A stretch of 64,000 nt of DNA, taken from Acetobacter persici JCM 25330 (GTDB lineage: Bacteria > Pseudomonadota > Alphaproteobacteria > Acetobacterales > Acetobacteraceae). The notes below the pieces were generated by a model. The model was not told the origin of the DNA. It saw nothing but the letters and a program-made list of their open reading frames with translations, and made no database searches. The position numbers and the translations under genes were made by a program. The stretch lies in contig NZ_BAJW01000001.1 of the NCBI RefSeq assembly GCF_000613905.1, forward strand, positions 1-64,000, given 5' to 3'. Shown piece after piece: positions 40,339 to 50,018 of the stretch (positions are counted from its first letter, which is position 1; the number at the start of each line of letters is the position of its first letter).

Positions 40339-42729
40339 ATGAAACAGAGTAAACTCTTTCTTCTGACAACATGCATGAGTTCTTTGCTCTTTCATCATGC
40401 CCATGCTGAAACGGCGCCAGCCAGCATGCACAGCAAAAAAGCTGCGCAGGCCAGCGCCACATTGGCAGCTAAAAATAAACCGGCTGCGGCTCCCCGGAAA
40501 ATAAAAGTCACCTCGACACAATCAGACAAGTCTGAATCGATTATTGTGCTGGGTGCGGGTGCGGCGCGTGAGACGCAGAAACTGTCCCATCTGGCACTGC
40601 AACAGGTGGCGCCCGGTACCAGCCCCCTTAAAACTTTGTCAAAACTGCCGGGGGTGATGTTTACATCCTCCGACGCGCTGGGGTCTTATGAATGGTCTCA
40701 GCAGATTATTATTCGCGGGTTTGATCAGAGCCGCCTTGGTTTTACCATGGATGGTATTCCGCTGGGCAATCTGGCCTACGGGAATGATAATGGCCTGTCT
40801 ATTGGCCGCGCTTTGCAGACGGAAAATAATGGTACGGCTACCCTGGCGCAGGGGGCAGGGTCTGTCGGTGTTGCCGCCTCGAATGACCTTGGCGGCGCGC
40901 TTGAGTTTACATCCATAGACCCCACCGAGAAATTTGGTGCGGACGTTGCGGCAACGGGTGGGTCTTACGGAACCTGGCGGACGTTTGCACGGGTGAACAC
41001 CGGCACGCTGCCCGGCGGTGGCCGCATGTATATGTCCTATGACTATCAGGACGCCAATAAGTGGAAGGGTGTTGGCATCCAGCAGCAGCAGCAGGCAAAC
41101 GTCAAGTTCGTGCAGCCGCTGGGTGAGAAGGTAAAACTGACGCTGTTTGGGGATTACAGCCAGCGCGCAGAAAACGATTATCAGGATATTTCCAAAGAGC
41201 AGATCAGAACAATCGGCTATAAGCTGGATAATATTACCAATAACTATGGTCTCGCCAAAGAGATTGCCAGAGCCTACCAGAATGGCACGGCTTTTCCGGC
41301 CGGGATCAAGGATCAGGATCAGTCTTACTATAACTCAGCAGGCCTGCGTGAGGACGTGCTGGGGTATGGTAAGCTGGACTTCCACCTGACAGACCGCCTG
41401 AAAGGGTCCGCCACCGTTTACGGTCATACCAATACGGGGGAAGGGATTTACGCCACTCCTTATACGCCGACCCCTGAGGCATTGGGCGGCTCTCCGCTGT
41501 CCGTCCGTACCACGGAATATGATATTCATCGTGAAGGCTTTATTGGAAGCCTGTCTTATGAAATCGGGCATCACACGATTGAGGGCGGCTTCTGGTTTGA
41601 AAATAACGATTTTGAACAGGCCCGTCGCTTTTATCCGCTGAGCGAGGATCGCTATACCGGCAGTTCCGTCCACTGGTTCCGTGGCAACTCCTTTGCAACC
41701 CAGTGGCAGAGTGCGTTCAACACCAAAACCTATCAGTTCCATTTGCAGGATACCTGGCAGATCACCCCGGCTCTTAAGCTGAATTACGGGTTCAAATCTC
41801 TCGTTGTTGACAACCGTGGTCGTCAGCTTGAAGGGAATGAGATGGGTGTGCCGGTGCCGACAAACACCTATGCCGGCGGCTCCATAACCTCGGCCAACGG
41901 CTTCCTGCCGCAGATCGGCGCGAACTATCGCCTGAATCGCCATAACGAAATTTTTGCTGATTTTGCAAGAAACATGGCGGCTTTTGATAACTCAACCACA
42001 GGTGCCACCAGCCCGTTCGCTATGACGAGTGCAGCCTATGCGGCCTCTAAAAACTCTCTGCGTCCGGAAATGTCCTATAGTGAAGAAATCGGGTATCGCT
42101 TCCATAACCGGCGTATTCAGGCCTCTCTGACTGGGTATTACATTGAATTTGAAAATCGCCTTCTGTCCATTACCCCCAATGCGACCAATAACGTGCAGGG
42201 TATTCCCAGTATTCTTGTCAATGGTGGCGGTGTGACCGCGCGCGGGATTGATGCTGCGTTTAACTACCACTTTACGGATAACTGGTCTCTTTACGTCTCG
42301 TATGCCTATAACCAGTCGACCTATAATGATGATCTGACGACAGGCGGCATTACCTACAACACCCGTGGAAAAAGCGTTGTGGCAATGCCGCGTAATCTGG
42401 CAAACGTACAGATCAGCTATGATGATGGCTCGATCTGGGGTAATTTCGGCATGCAGTATCAGGGCCGCCGGACCTATACCTATACCAATGACCAGTGGAT
42501 CAAGCCGAACGACATCTTTAACCTGAATGTCGGCTATCGCTTCCATAGCCAGAACTGGGCGCTGCGTGGTCTGGATATGCAGATCAACGTGACGAACCTG
42601 TTTAACAAACGCTATGTCGCGACTGTTGGCAGCGCAGGCTTCCGCCCGACTGACCCGACGGGCAGCCTGCAGACCCTTCAGGCTGGTGCTCCGCGCATGG
42701 TCTTCTTTACAGTGCGCAAGCATTTCTAA
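40339..42729 (+). CDS. TonB-dependent receptor, possibly phosphate-starvation regulated
   Basis: A 796-residue intact receptor. Signal peptide ending AHAET, a low-complexity Ala/Lys linker, a plug with SIIVLGAGAARETQKL, SQQIIIRGFDQSRLGFTMDG and NDLGGALEFTS, and a barrel ending MVFFTVRKHF. The plug class differs from the other four receptors in the window. A Pho-box-like array lies upstream and a phospholipase C-type gene 36 bases downstream, so the pair may serve import and cleavage of organophosphate compounds. The ligand is inferred from context only. Confidence -1.
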   Translation: MKQSKLFLLTTCMSSLLFHHAHAETAPASMHSKKAAQASATLAAKNKPAAAPRKIKVTSTQSDKSESIIVLGAGAARETQKLSHLALQQVAPGTSPLKTLSKLPGVMFTSSDALGSYEWSQQIIIRGFDQSRLGFTMDGIPLGNLAYGNDNGLSIGRALQTENNGTATLAQGAGSVGVAASNDLGGALEFTSIDPTEKFGADVAATGGSYGTWRTFARVNTGTLPGGGRMYMSYDYQDANKWKGVGIQQQQQANVKFVQPLGEKVKLTLFGDYSQRAENDYQDISKEQIRTIGYKLDNITNNYGLAKEIARAYQNGTAFPAGIKDQDQSYYNSAGLREDVLGYGKLDFHLTDRLKGSATVYGHTNTGEGIYATPYTPTPEALGGSPLSVRTTEYDIHREGFIGSLSYEIGHHTIEGGFWFENNDFEQARRFYPLSEDRYTGSSVHWFRGNSFATQWQSAFNTKTYQFHLQDTWQITPALKLNYGFKSLVVDNRGRQLEGNEMGVPVPTNTYAGGSITSANGFLPQIGANYRLNRHNEIFADFARNMAAFDNSTTGATSPFAMTSAAYAASKNSLRPEMSYSEEIGYRFHNRRIQASLTGYYIEFENRLLSITPNATNNVQGIPSILVNGGGVTARGIDAAFNYHFTDNWSLYVSYAYNQSTYNDDLTTGGITYNTRGKSVVAMPRNLANVQISYDDGSIWGNFGMQYQGRRTYTYTNDQWIKPNDIFNLNVGYRFHSQNWALRGLDMQINVTNLFNKRYVATVGSAGFRPTDPTGSLQTLQAGAPRMVFFTVRKHF

Positions 42730-42765
42730 AAGCTTTCCTGTTGTTCTCCTGTAACGGATATTTTC

Positions 42766-44783
42766 ATGCTCCATGGTCCTAATCGTCGCCAGTTTCTGAA
42801 GTTCAGCGCCGCTGCAACGGCCGGAGCGGCGTTGCCGGAAAACCTGAAGCGGGCGCTTGCCATAGCGCCCAACACAGTAACCGGCACGATACAGGATGTA
42901 GAGCATGTGGTGATCCTGATGCAGGAGAACCGCTCTTTCGATCATTACTTCGGCTGCCTGAAAGGTGTGCGTGGCTACGGGGACCCGCGTGCCGAGCACC
43001 GCCCGGACGGCAAGAACGTCTTTGCGCAGCCTGACGGAAAAGGCGGGTATGTCCTGCCTTTTCTATTTAATACCGCGCACACATCCAGTGCCTGTCTGGC
43101 CAGCCTTGATCATAGCTGGAAAAACACGCAGGCGGAGTGGAATAACTGGGATACATGGGTGCCGCACAAAACCCCCATGACCATGGGGCATTTTACCCGT
43201 AACGAAATCCCCTATTACTATGCTCTGGCTGATGCATTCACGATTTGTGATGCTTATCATGCCTCGATTTTTGGCCCGACTAATCCCAATCGTCTGTATT
43301 TCTTTACCGGCACAAACGGGCTGGCTGTGGGGAATGCGGGCAAGCAGGCTGTTGAGAATGTTGATGATGGCAACTGGTCTGCCGATATCACGCATGACAA
43401 GCCGGGCTTCAAACCGTTTGACTGGACCACGTACCCTGAAAAACTTCAGGAAGCGGGCGTTTCCTGGAAAGTGTATCAGGAATACGATAATTTTGGTGAT
43501 AACCCTCTGGCCTCTTTTGCGGCATTCCGGAATGTCGATAAAAATACATGGGCGTATCGTGGGGCGCGCAGCATTGTGGAGGGCTCTGGCCCTGCCGATA
43601 TGCAGGCCACGGAGGGGCGTTATCTGATTGCGGCGTTTGAGCGCGATGTTGCGCAGGGCAAACTGCCGCAGGTCTCATGGATTGTGCCGCCCACAGCCCT
43701 GAGCGAGCACCCCAATGCCCCGCCGGGCTATGGGGAATATCTGATCTCCCAGTTGATGGATGTTTTTGTCCGGCACCCGGATGTCTGGTCCAAAACCGTT
43801 TTTATTCTCAATTACGATGAAAATGACGGGTTTTTTGACCATGTGCCGCCCCCGGTCCCGGCACTGGATGCACAGCAGGCGCCTGCACGGTCCCGACAGA
43901 CGGAGAGCACTATAACGGAGAACCGGTGGGCCTTGGGCCGCGTGTGCCAGCGTTGGTTATTTCCCCATGGACTAAAGGCGGCTGGGTGAATTCGCAGGTT
44001 TTTGACCACACATCCGTGTTGCGGTTTCTGGAAGCGCGCTTCGGGGTGGCATGCCCCACCATCACGCCATGGCGGCGCAGTGTGTGTGGAGACATGACCT
44101 CCATTTTTGATTTTGCGCAACGGGACCGCCGCTGGGAGGCCACGCTGCCCCGCACGGACAGCTATCTGGCAGAAACCCGCAAATCCTGCGCGTTGCCCAA
44201 GCCTGTTGTGCCTGCCCACCAGACCATGCCGCGGCAGGAAACCGGGCAACGCCCCGCCCGCGCGCTCCCTTACGCCTTGCATGCTAACTGGCATGTGGGG
44301 GCTGTCCAGCTTCTCAATACTGGCGCGCAGGGGGCTGTGTTCCGCCTGCGGGATGGCAGGACGGCGCGCCACTACACCCTTTCTGCCGGGCAGAGTGTTG
44401 CGGTGCCGGTGGATAACAGCGGACAGTCTTCTCTGACAGTACACGGGCCAAACGGTTTTTTCCGTGGTTTTTACGGGAAGGCCGTACCGGAATGCAGTCT
44501 GCGGGAAGATCCTGATAACGGGGCGGTTGTTCTGACTGTGCAGAATTCAGGGCAGGCGCCCCGCATTGTGCGTGTTGCTGAGCGTTATAGCTCTGCCGCT
44601 CATACCCTCACTCTGCCGTCCGGTTCCTCCGCCAGCACGTCCTGGCCGCTGGTGGCGTCTGATAACTGGTATGATCTGGCTGTGTATGATGCGCAGGATG
44701 GCACGCTGCTTGTGCATCTGGCGGGCCATATGGAAGATGGAAAGCCCAGCCGCACAGACCCGCATATGGGCATGCAGGCATAA
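42766..44783 (+). CDS. Phospholipase C / acid phosphatase-type phosphoesterase, Tat-exported (frame broken)
   Basis: An N-terminal twin-arginine signal (NRRQFLKFSAAATAG) precedes the phosphoesterase domain with HVVILMQENRSFDHYFG, the metal/nucleophile segment of non-haemolytic PLC, and ASIFGPTNPNRLYFFTG. The C-terminal part has a PLC-type beta domain (DUF756-like, from about residue 500). The frame breaks at 43908; adding one C (AGCACT to AGCCACT) gives STHYNGEPVGLGPRVPALVISPW and 672 residues, the usual PLC length. It would cleave phospholipids or other phosphodiesters in the periplasm or outside, a typical phosphate-starvation function. Convergent with the encapsulin gene. Confidence -1.
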
Positions 44784-44851
44784 CGGAGTGTCTTGAACGG
44801 CCACGGGCCCTGCTGCGGTGAGCAGAGCCAGTGACTGTCTGAGCTGGGTGG

Positions 44852-45646
44852 TTAGTCGATGACCACCGTGGCTTCATCCGTCAGAACACGGAACAGGAAG
44901 CTTTCCTGCAAATAGAGTTCAACCGTGGTGGCCGTGTGGCTCAGATACCCGATTGAGAAATCCTGACCGATTTCCAGCGCCAGATCGCCCCCACGGAGGG
45001 AGACAAGGAACGCGCCCTCAATTGCCGGGGCCCAGATGATTTTTCCGTCAATCATGCTCTCAATATGTTTGATGATCGGGTATCCGTCATCACCACCGCC
45101 TGTCACAGCCTGATAGGCCTGCGCACCCAGCACCAGAGAATACGGGCCGTTTACGCCCGCCAGCCGCAGGTTCTTCAGGGCTTCCGCCAGCACGCCAGGG
45201 TAGTTCTTGGCGGAGGTTGGTAACTGGAGGTGTGTGTTGGCGCTGCTGCGCCGGATGCCGGGAATACCGGCGGCGTCATAGCCATCAAAAATGACGCGAT
45301 CTTCAAAAAACGCAATTTTTTTGGCGGCGTCTTTCACGGGCTGCCAGTCTGCGTCCAGAGCGCCACGTTCAACGGCATCAATCTCGGTGCGGGAGAGTGT
45401 GAAGGGAACACGGACTTCCACCGGCGGCAGAACTTCCCGCCGGACTGCCTGAATTCCGTCTTCCGGGGTGCTGAGGGCTGTGGCGCGGCCTGTGCCCGTG
45501 CCGGAGAACGCGGTGCCTTTGGGTTCAGAGGTATCCACCACACGGCGGCCAGCCAGATGGCGACGGATGGTGCGGGCGGCTTCTTCCTCAATTTCAGCCC
45601 ATGCGGCGCTGGAGATCGGGGCCAGATGTCTGTGCAGGTTGTTCAT
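44852..45646 (-). CDS. Encapsulin shell protein, family 1 (linocin-M18 type)
   Basis: A 264-residue protein with the HK97-like encapsulin fold: N-terminal MNNLHRHLAPISSAAWAEIEEEA, then RRVVDTSEPKGTAFSGTG, the E-loop-like RREVLPPVEVRVPFTLSRTEID, and the C-terminal LYLQESFLFRVLT. Length and these segments match family 1 encapsulins, which self-assemble into hollow icosahedral shells (60 subunits in the best-known members) and package enzymes carrying a short C-terminal tag. AAGGA sits eight bases before the ATG. The DyP peroxidase gene ends 11 bases upstream and carries such a tag, so this is a cargo-shell operon. Intact, high confidence. Confidence -1.
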   Translation of the reverse strand: MNNLHRHLAPISSAAWAEIEEEAARTIRRHLAGRRVVDTSEPKGTAFSGTGTGRATALSTPEDGIQAVRREVLPPVEVRVPFTLSRTEIDAVERGALDADWQPVKDAAKKIAFFEDRVIFDGYDAAGIPGIRRSSANTHLQLPTSAKNYPGVLAEALKNLRLAGVNGPYSLVLGAQAYQAVTGGGDDGYPIIKHIESMIDGKIIWAPAIEGAFLVSLRGGDLALEIGQDFSIGYLSHTATTVELYLQESFLFRVLTDEATVVID

Positions 45647-45657
45647 CTTACGTATCC

Positions 45658-46686
45658 TTACTTCAGTGAGCCAATACCAAGGGAGCCATCACGCGGGGGT
45701 GCGGCAGGCGCAGGTGTGTCTGCCGGAGGGGCGGGCGTGGCGTTATCAGCCGGGGCGGCAGCCCTGTCGGCTGCGTTATCGAGGAAGTCCGCTGTCGGGA
45801 TAAAAAACAGCACACCGGTTACTGCCGTGCTGACATCGAGAATCCTGTCGTAATTGCCAGCAGGTTTCCCCACAAACATGTTTTGCAGCATCTGCTCCGT
45901 GCGTGCCGGGGAGCAGGAATAGCCGATAAAATAGGTGCCAAATTCCCCTTTGCCCACTTCCCCAAACGGCATGTTATCCCGCACGATCTGGAGCTGCTGG
46001 CCGTTTTCTTCAATATTGGTCAGCACATTATGGGCGTAACTGGGTTTGGCCGAGTCCTGAAGTTCAATATCAGAAACCTTTTTACGGCCAATGATATGTT
46101 CCTGAACTTCCGTGGGGATGGCTTCCCATTTTTTCAGGTTGTGCAGGTATTTCTGCACAATCACATAGCTGCCGCCTGCAAACTCCGGGTCTTCCTCGCC
46201 AATCAGGGTCGCGATTTTTGCGGCCTGACCTTCCGGGTTTTCCGTGCCGTCCACAAAGCCGAGCAGGTCCCGTGAATCAAAATATTTGAACCCGTGTACT
46301 TCATCAATCACTACCGCAGCGCCTTCCAGACGGGAGACAATGGCTGCGGCCAGCTCAAAGCACAGATCCATCCGGCTTGCGCGGATATGGAACAGGAAAT
46401 CTCCGGGGGTTGAGGGCGCATGATGCACCCCGTTAATTTCCTGAAACGGGTGGAGGTCTTTAGGGCGCGGCTGGCCGAACAGACGGTCCCACGCGTGGGA
46501 GCCAATGCCGGTAATGCAGCTCAGCAACCCATCGGGGATGCGGAACCCCACCCCCCGTACAAGGGAGGAGAGGTCTGTAAGCAGGTCTACCACCTGCGGG
46601 TTAACGGACTCATCCTCGCTGAGCGTCATCACGAGGAAAACGGCGGCCTGAGTCAGTTTTGTATCAACGGGCTGCGGTGTGACCAA
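45658..46686 (-). CDS. DyP-type peroxidase with encapsulin cargo-loading tag
   Basis: About 342 residues from the TTG at 46686 (MVTPQPVDTKLTQAA), preferred because AGGGGAG lies about ten bases upstream and DyP proteins typically begin this way; a TTG at 46707 is an alternative. The ferredoxin-like DyP fold is marked by GFVDGTENPEG, with the distal aspartate, and by the proximal-haem region SYAHNVLT and QIVRDNMPFGEVGKGEFG. After the catalytic domain comes an Ala/Pro-rich linker of about 40 residues ending DGSLGIGSLK, essentially the canonical encapsulin targeting peptide. DyP enzymes use hydrogen peroxide to oxidise dyes, porphyrins or other bulky donors. Inside the shell this protects against oxidative damage or supports metal or haem handling. 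Confidence -1.
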   Translation of the reverse strand: MVTPQPVDTKLTQAAVFLVMTLSEDESVNPQVVDLLTDLSSLVRGVGFRIPDGLLSCITGIGSHAWDRLFGQPRPKDLHPFQEINGVHHAPSTPGDFLFHIRASRMDLCFELAAAIVSRLEGAAVVIDEVHGFKYFDSRDLLGFVDGTENPEGQAAKIATLIGEEDPEFAGGSYVIVQKYLHNLKKWEAIPTEVQEHIIGRKKVSDIELQDSAKPSYAHNVLTNIEENGQQLQIVRDNMPFGEVGKGEFGTYFIGYSCSPARTEQMLQNMFVGKPAGNYDRILDVSTAVTGVLFFIPTADFLDNAADRAAAPADNATPAPPADTPAPAAPPRDGSLGIGSLK

Positions 46687-46712
46687 CGGACTGAAACTCC
46701 CCTGCAAGTGGT

Positions 46713-46738
46713 GTCTGCCTGAAAAAAATCAGGCAGAC
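46713..46738. promoter_or_regulatory. Perfect 10-bp inverted repeat upstream of the DyP gene
   Basis: GTCTGCCTGA (46713-46722) and TCAGGCAGAC (46729-46738) flank six A residues. It lies about 27 bases before the proposed DyP start. It could be an operator for a redox or iron regulator, or an RNA hairpin in the 5' leader. No regulator is identified. Confidence -1.
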
Positions 46739-46876
46739 TGACCATAGGCAGATCGCTTTATCTGGCAAGGGAGGGCCGCATAGAAAACACAAAATCAGGC
46801 GCTTGAAAGGGTCTCTGATAACCCAGAGCAATCACGCCATAAATCCGGTGCGGCGCAGAGGGTGCGCAGAGATTGA

Positions 46877-47560
46877 TCAGAGCTGAGCCCATTGTCTCAA
46901 CAGGTTGTGATAGGTGGAGGTCAGGCCCAGCACAGCCGGGTTATCATCCGGCAGAAGTTTGCGGATTTCCATAATTGACTGGTCAAACTGATACAGCAGC
47001 GTGCGCTGAGTGTCCTCCGGCACCATGGACTGGGACCAGAAGAAGGAGGCCCAGCGTGACCCGCGCGTGACCGGGCTGACGCTGTGCAGGCTGCTGGAGG
47101 GGTAGAGCACCATATCCCCCGCCGGAAAACGGACATTCTGCACGCCAAATGTGTCCTGAATCATCAGTTCTCCACCGTCATATTCCTCCATCTCACTCAG
47201 GAAGAGGGTGGAGGAGACATCCGTCCGCATTCGGAAGCCGGTGCCCGGCACGGGGCGGATGGCATTATCCACATGCGCGTGGAAGCGCATGCCCTCATCA
47301 TACCGGTTGAACAGAGGCGGGAAGACGCGGAGGGGCAGGGCTGCGCTGTTAAAGGTCGGGTTCCGGCCAAGTGCTCGTAAAATGATCTCACCCAGTGCCC
47401 GACATTCTGCGCTGTCCTGCGGGATCTGGAGATTGTACTTGGCCTTGGCGGACTGGTCTCCCGCCGTCACCTTGCCATCCACCCATTCAGATTTTTCCAG
47501 TGTTGCGCGGCAATGGGCAACTTCTTCCGGTGTCAGAACATTGGGGATATGAACAAGCAT
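46877..47560 (-). CDS. PiuC/YbiX-type Fe(II)/2-oxoglutarate-dependent hydroxylase
   Basis: A 227-residue protein from ATG 47560 ([17 protein letters not shown]), the usual N terminus and length of PKHD-type hydroxylases such as PiuC/YbiX. An upstream in-frame start at 47647 would add 29 atypical residues. The iron ligands are seen in FHAHVDNA (H-x-D) and the later histidine in [21 protein letters not shown], which also carries the 2-oxoglutarate-binding arginine. PiuC genes are usually iron-regulated and lie next to siderophore receptor genes. Here it precedes the encapsulated DyP peroxidase in the same direction, which hints at an iron or oxidative-stress connection. Its physiological substrate is unknown. 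Confidence -1.
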   Translation of the reverse strand: MLVHIPNVLTPEEVAHCRATLEKSEWVDGKVTAGDQSAKAKYNLQIPQDSAECRALGEIILRALGRNPTFNSAALPLRVFPPLFNRYDEGMRFHAHVDNAIRPVPGTGFRMRTDVSSTLFLSEMEEYDGGELMIQDTFGVQNVRFPAGDMVLYPSSSLHSVSPVTRGSRWASFFWSQSMVPEDTQRTLLYQFDQSIMEIRKLLPDDNPAVLGLTSTYHNLLRQWAQL

Positions 47561-47761
47561 GCGGGCGGTCCGTTCAGGGGTTTCTGGTTGTGCGGGGGAG
47601 AATGGCAGAAGCGCGTGCCCTGCTGCAACCTGCTCGGGGGTACCCATCGGTTCTCAATTCTGCGCCATGCGTCGGAAAGGGTTTCCATTATCGGCGAAGT
47701 GCTTGTAAACACATGTTTTTCCACGGCTCCTTGCCATAATAAGTTGAGTGATCCGTACCGT

Positions 47762-48393
47762 ATGCCAGCCCCTCCTTCTCCAGTGCGCCGCCGCACACAG
47801 GCTGACCGCAGCACAGCCACACGGACCAAAATCATTCAGGCAACTGTCACCCTGCTGCAAACGCAGGGCTATGCCGCCACCACAATCCAGCGCATTGCAA
47901 AGGCGGCGGGTGTCAGTCTTGGGGCTCTGCAACATCATTATCCGGCCAAAGCCAGATTATGGCCATGGTGCTCCGGCATTATGCGCTGAAGCGCACACGT
48001 CTGTACCGCCCCGCCATGCGGCATAAAAGCCATCCAGAACAGCGGGTGGACGCTATGCTGTCCGCCATGTGGACCCTTGTGACGGAGGGGCCGGATTTTA
48101 TTGCTACGGTAGAAATTGAACTGGCCCGGCGGAGTGACCCGGAACTGGCTGCGGCAACAGAACCAGTGCTGGCCCGCATTGACCAGTTTATGACGTGGTG
48201 GCTTTCCGGCAGGCAGCACGGCAAGCCGGAGCAGAAATTTGTGATGCTGCGCCTGCTGAACTCAACGTTTCTGCGGGGTGTTGCCATTGAAATTGCGCGG
48301 GGCACACCGCTGAGTGAGCTGAAAGAGGCTTATGAAATCTGGTGTGGCTTTTCACGCGCGGAACTTCTGGAAATTGTGAAAGATACTGCCTGA
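47762..48393 (+). CDS. TetR-family regulator (frame broken)
   Basis: The N-terminal helix-turn-helix reads ATTIQRIAKAAGVSLGALQHHYPAK, the classic TetR operator-binding segment, preceded by TRTKIIQATVTLLQTQGY. The ligand domain follows in another frame after 47952-47953. One added base, for example C (GCCAG to GCCCAG), joins them to give 210 residues, normal for TetR. I start it at ATG 47762 (MPAPPSPVRRRTQADRS). It is divergent from the PiuC-like gene, so it may repress that gene or the peroxidase/encapsulin genes beyond it. It is convergent with the lipase. Confidence -1.
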
Positions 48394-48407
48394 GGGCACA
48401 GGCCTGA

Positions 48408-48435
48408 GTGGCAGGGGGAGAGACAGCCCCGCCAC
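48408..48435. terminator. Hairpin between convergent TetR and lipase genes
   Basis: GTGGC-A-GGGG pairs with CCCC-GCCAC around an eight- to nine-base loop. There is no T-run; its position between convergent stops suggests a bidirectional terminator. Confidence -1.
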
Positions 48436-48450
48436 CCAGTCTACAGGGTG

Positions 48451-49653
48451 TTATTCAGGCGTGGGCGTGCAGTTTGAAGGCACAGGCTGATCCGCCATCA
48501 CAGCTTTTGTAAAAGCGGCTGAATCCGGCAGAGAAGCATTGACGGTCTGGTCGTGATTCAGGCCTTTATAGATATGAGCCTGCACAATTGTTCCTGCGGC
48601 GCAGGCGGCTTTAACAAGGCCAAGCTGGAGGGGCGGCGGTACATCCTGATCCACTTCCCCGGTGCCGACAAAAAGCGGCTGTTTCAGCTTCATGGTCGGA
48701 TACAGCATGGCTTCAAGAGCCGGGGCCAGTGCTTTCTGGTAACCGGGTTTGACGGCGTTGCTGAAATTCAGGCCCTCAGCGCGGGCTTTATCTGTTAGCG
48801 GATGCACGCACAGATCCGCCGCAGCGCGGTAAGCGGGGAGACCTTTGTCCGTAAAAACACTTTCCGGTTTAAAGGAAGGGTCATATCCGCTTTGCCCCTG
48901 CGCCAGATACAGCGTGTACACAATAACCGGGTTAAAGCCTGTTTCATGCGCGCCGGATGTGGCCATATGCTGGAGCAGTTCTTGCGAGACATAAGGCACA
49001 CCTGTTGCCACAGTGCCCCGGATATTCAGGTCTGGCGCGTAGTCCGGTGCATAGGCTGCGGAAGCAAATGCCGCGCCACCCCCCTGAGACTGCCCGACAA
49101 TCATGATCTTGTTTTGTAGCCCCTGCACAGACGCCAGCGCCGCGCGCACGCCATCCAGCACACTGTAGGCTTCCACCCGTGTATTCAGATACGCATGGGT
49201 GCCGGATGTGCCCAGCCCCTGATAATCGGTGCCGACAACAGCAAAGCCACGTTTCATCCATGCGGACAGATAGGTGCGATTCCGCTCGGACCACGGGTTG
49301 CAGGACGGAGCACAATGGTCAGCCACCCCGGTTGTACCATGCGCCCATGCCACAATAGGCCAGCCGCCTTCCGGGGGTTTGCCCGCAGGCAGAATGACTT
49401 CTTCTGTAACCGGAACCAGCCCTTTGCCGGTAACACCGTTGGTGGACAGGTAGGTAAGGCGGAGCGAACGCCCTGCCTCAGGCAGCGTAAGAGCGGCAGG
49501 TAGGGGGGTTGATGCCGTGAGGGTGCCGGGTTTCTTCGCGGTCTGTGGGGAGGCAGCCTGACTGGCTGGAGGAAGCAGGGCAAAGCCCAGACCGGCCAGC
49601 AGACTGGTGCCAGTCAGAAAGGCGCGCTTAAAGGAATATCTGAATTCTTTCAC
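48451..49653 (-). CDS. Secreted lipase/esterase, alpha/beta hydrolase (LIP family)
   Basis: A 400-residue exported protein with a signal peptide ending SQAAS. The oxyanion region is WAHGTTGVADHCAPSC, the nucleophile elbow MIVGQSQGGGAAF (serine), an aspartate lies in GTGEVDQDVPP and a histidine in YKGLNHDQTV. Four to five cysteines suggest periplasmic disulfides. The pattern matches secretory lipases (PF03583-type, as in fungal LIP proteins and actinobacterial homologues), which split triglycerides or esters. The divergent region to its right holds no recognised gene. Intact; the substrate is not defined. Confidence -1.
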   Translation of the reverse strand: MKEFRYSFKRAFLTGTSLLAGLGFALLPPASQAASPQTAKKPGTLTASTPLPAALTLPEAGRSLRLTYLSTNGVTGKGLVPVTEEVILPAGKPPEGGWPIVAWAHGTTGVADHCAPSCNPWSERNRTYLSAWMKRGFAVVGTDYQGLGTSGTHAYLNTRVEAYSVLDGVRAALASVQGLQNKIMIVGQSQGGGAAFASAAYAPDYAPDLNIRGTVATGVPYVSQELLQHMATSGAHETGFNPVIVYTLYLAQGQSGYDPSFKPESVFTDKGLPAYRAAADLCVHPLTDKARAEGLNFSNAVKPGYQKALAPALEAMLYPTMKLKQPLFVGTGEVDQDVPPPLQLGLVKAACAAGTIVQAHIYKGLNHDQTVNASLPDSAAFTKAVMADQPVPSNCTPTPE

Positions 49654-50018
49654 AACAAAAATCCTTACTTTTTTCTTTATGTATTCAAATTCACAGGTTT
49701 CAGAGGATCGTGCGGGGCAGGGTTTGTCAAGGAATGATCTCTATGCACAAAAATGTTTGTCACAGGGGTGAAATCGTGATGGATTTTTCATGGGAAATGG
49801 ATGGAACAGCCTGTGCTGACCGGCGTTGCACTGCAATTGGTCTGTTGCGTCTGGCTGGTCTTTCTGGCTGAATTGCGTGTCGCGTTCAGGCCGCCTGTGG
49901 GCCGTGTCGCGCCTTGTGCTGAGAGACCGGAGCAGGGTCCGGTTTACCGTCGCTTTATGCTCATATTGGCAGGCGGCAGGAAATTCGTTAGCTCTTATCA
50001 TCTGAGACTGTCATAGAG
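49654..50018. other. Intergenic region, no convincing gene
   Basis: A 365-base gap between the divergent lipase and lipoprotein genes, presumably holding both promoters. A 71-codon plus-strand frame at 49801-50016 has a hydrophobic start but no ribosome-binding site and no known family, so I do not call it. Confidence -1.

Noticed and set aside
49801-50016. 71-codon frame upstream of the lipoprotein gene
   Set aside because: No ribosome-binding site or family; probably promoter and leader sequence.
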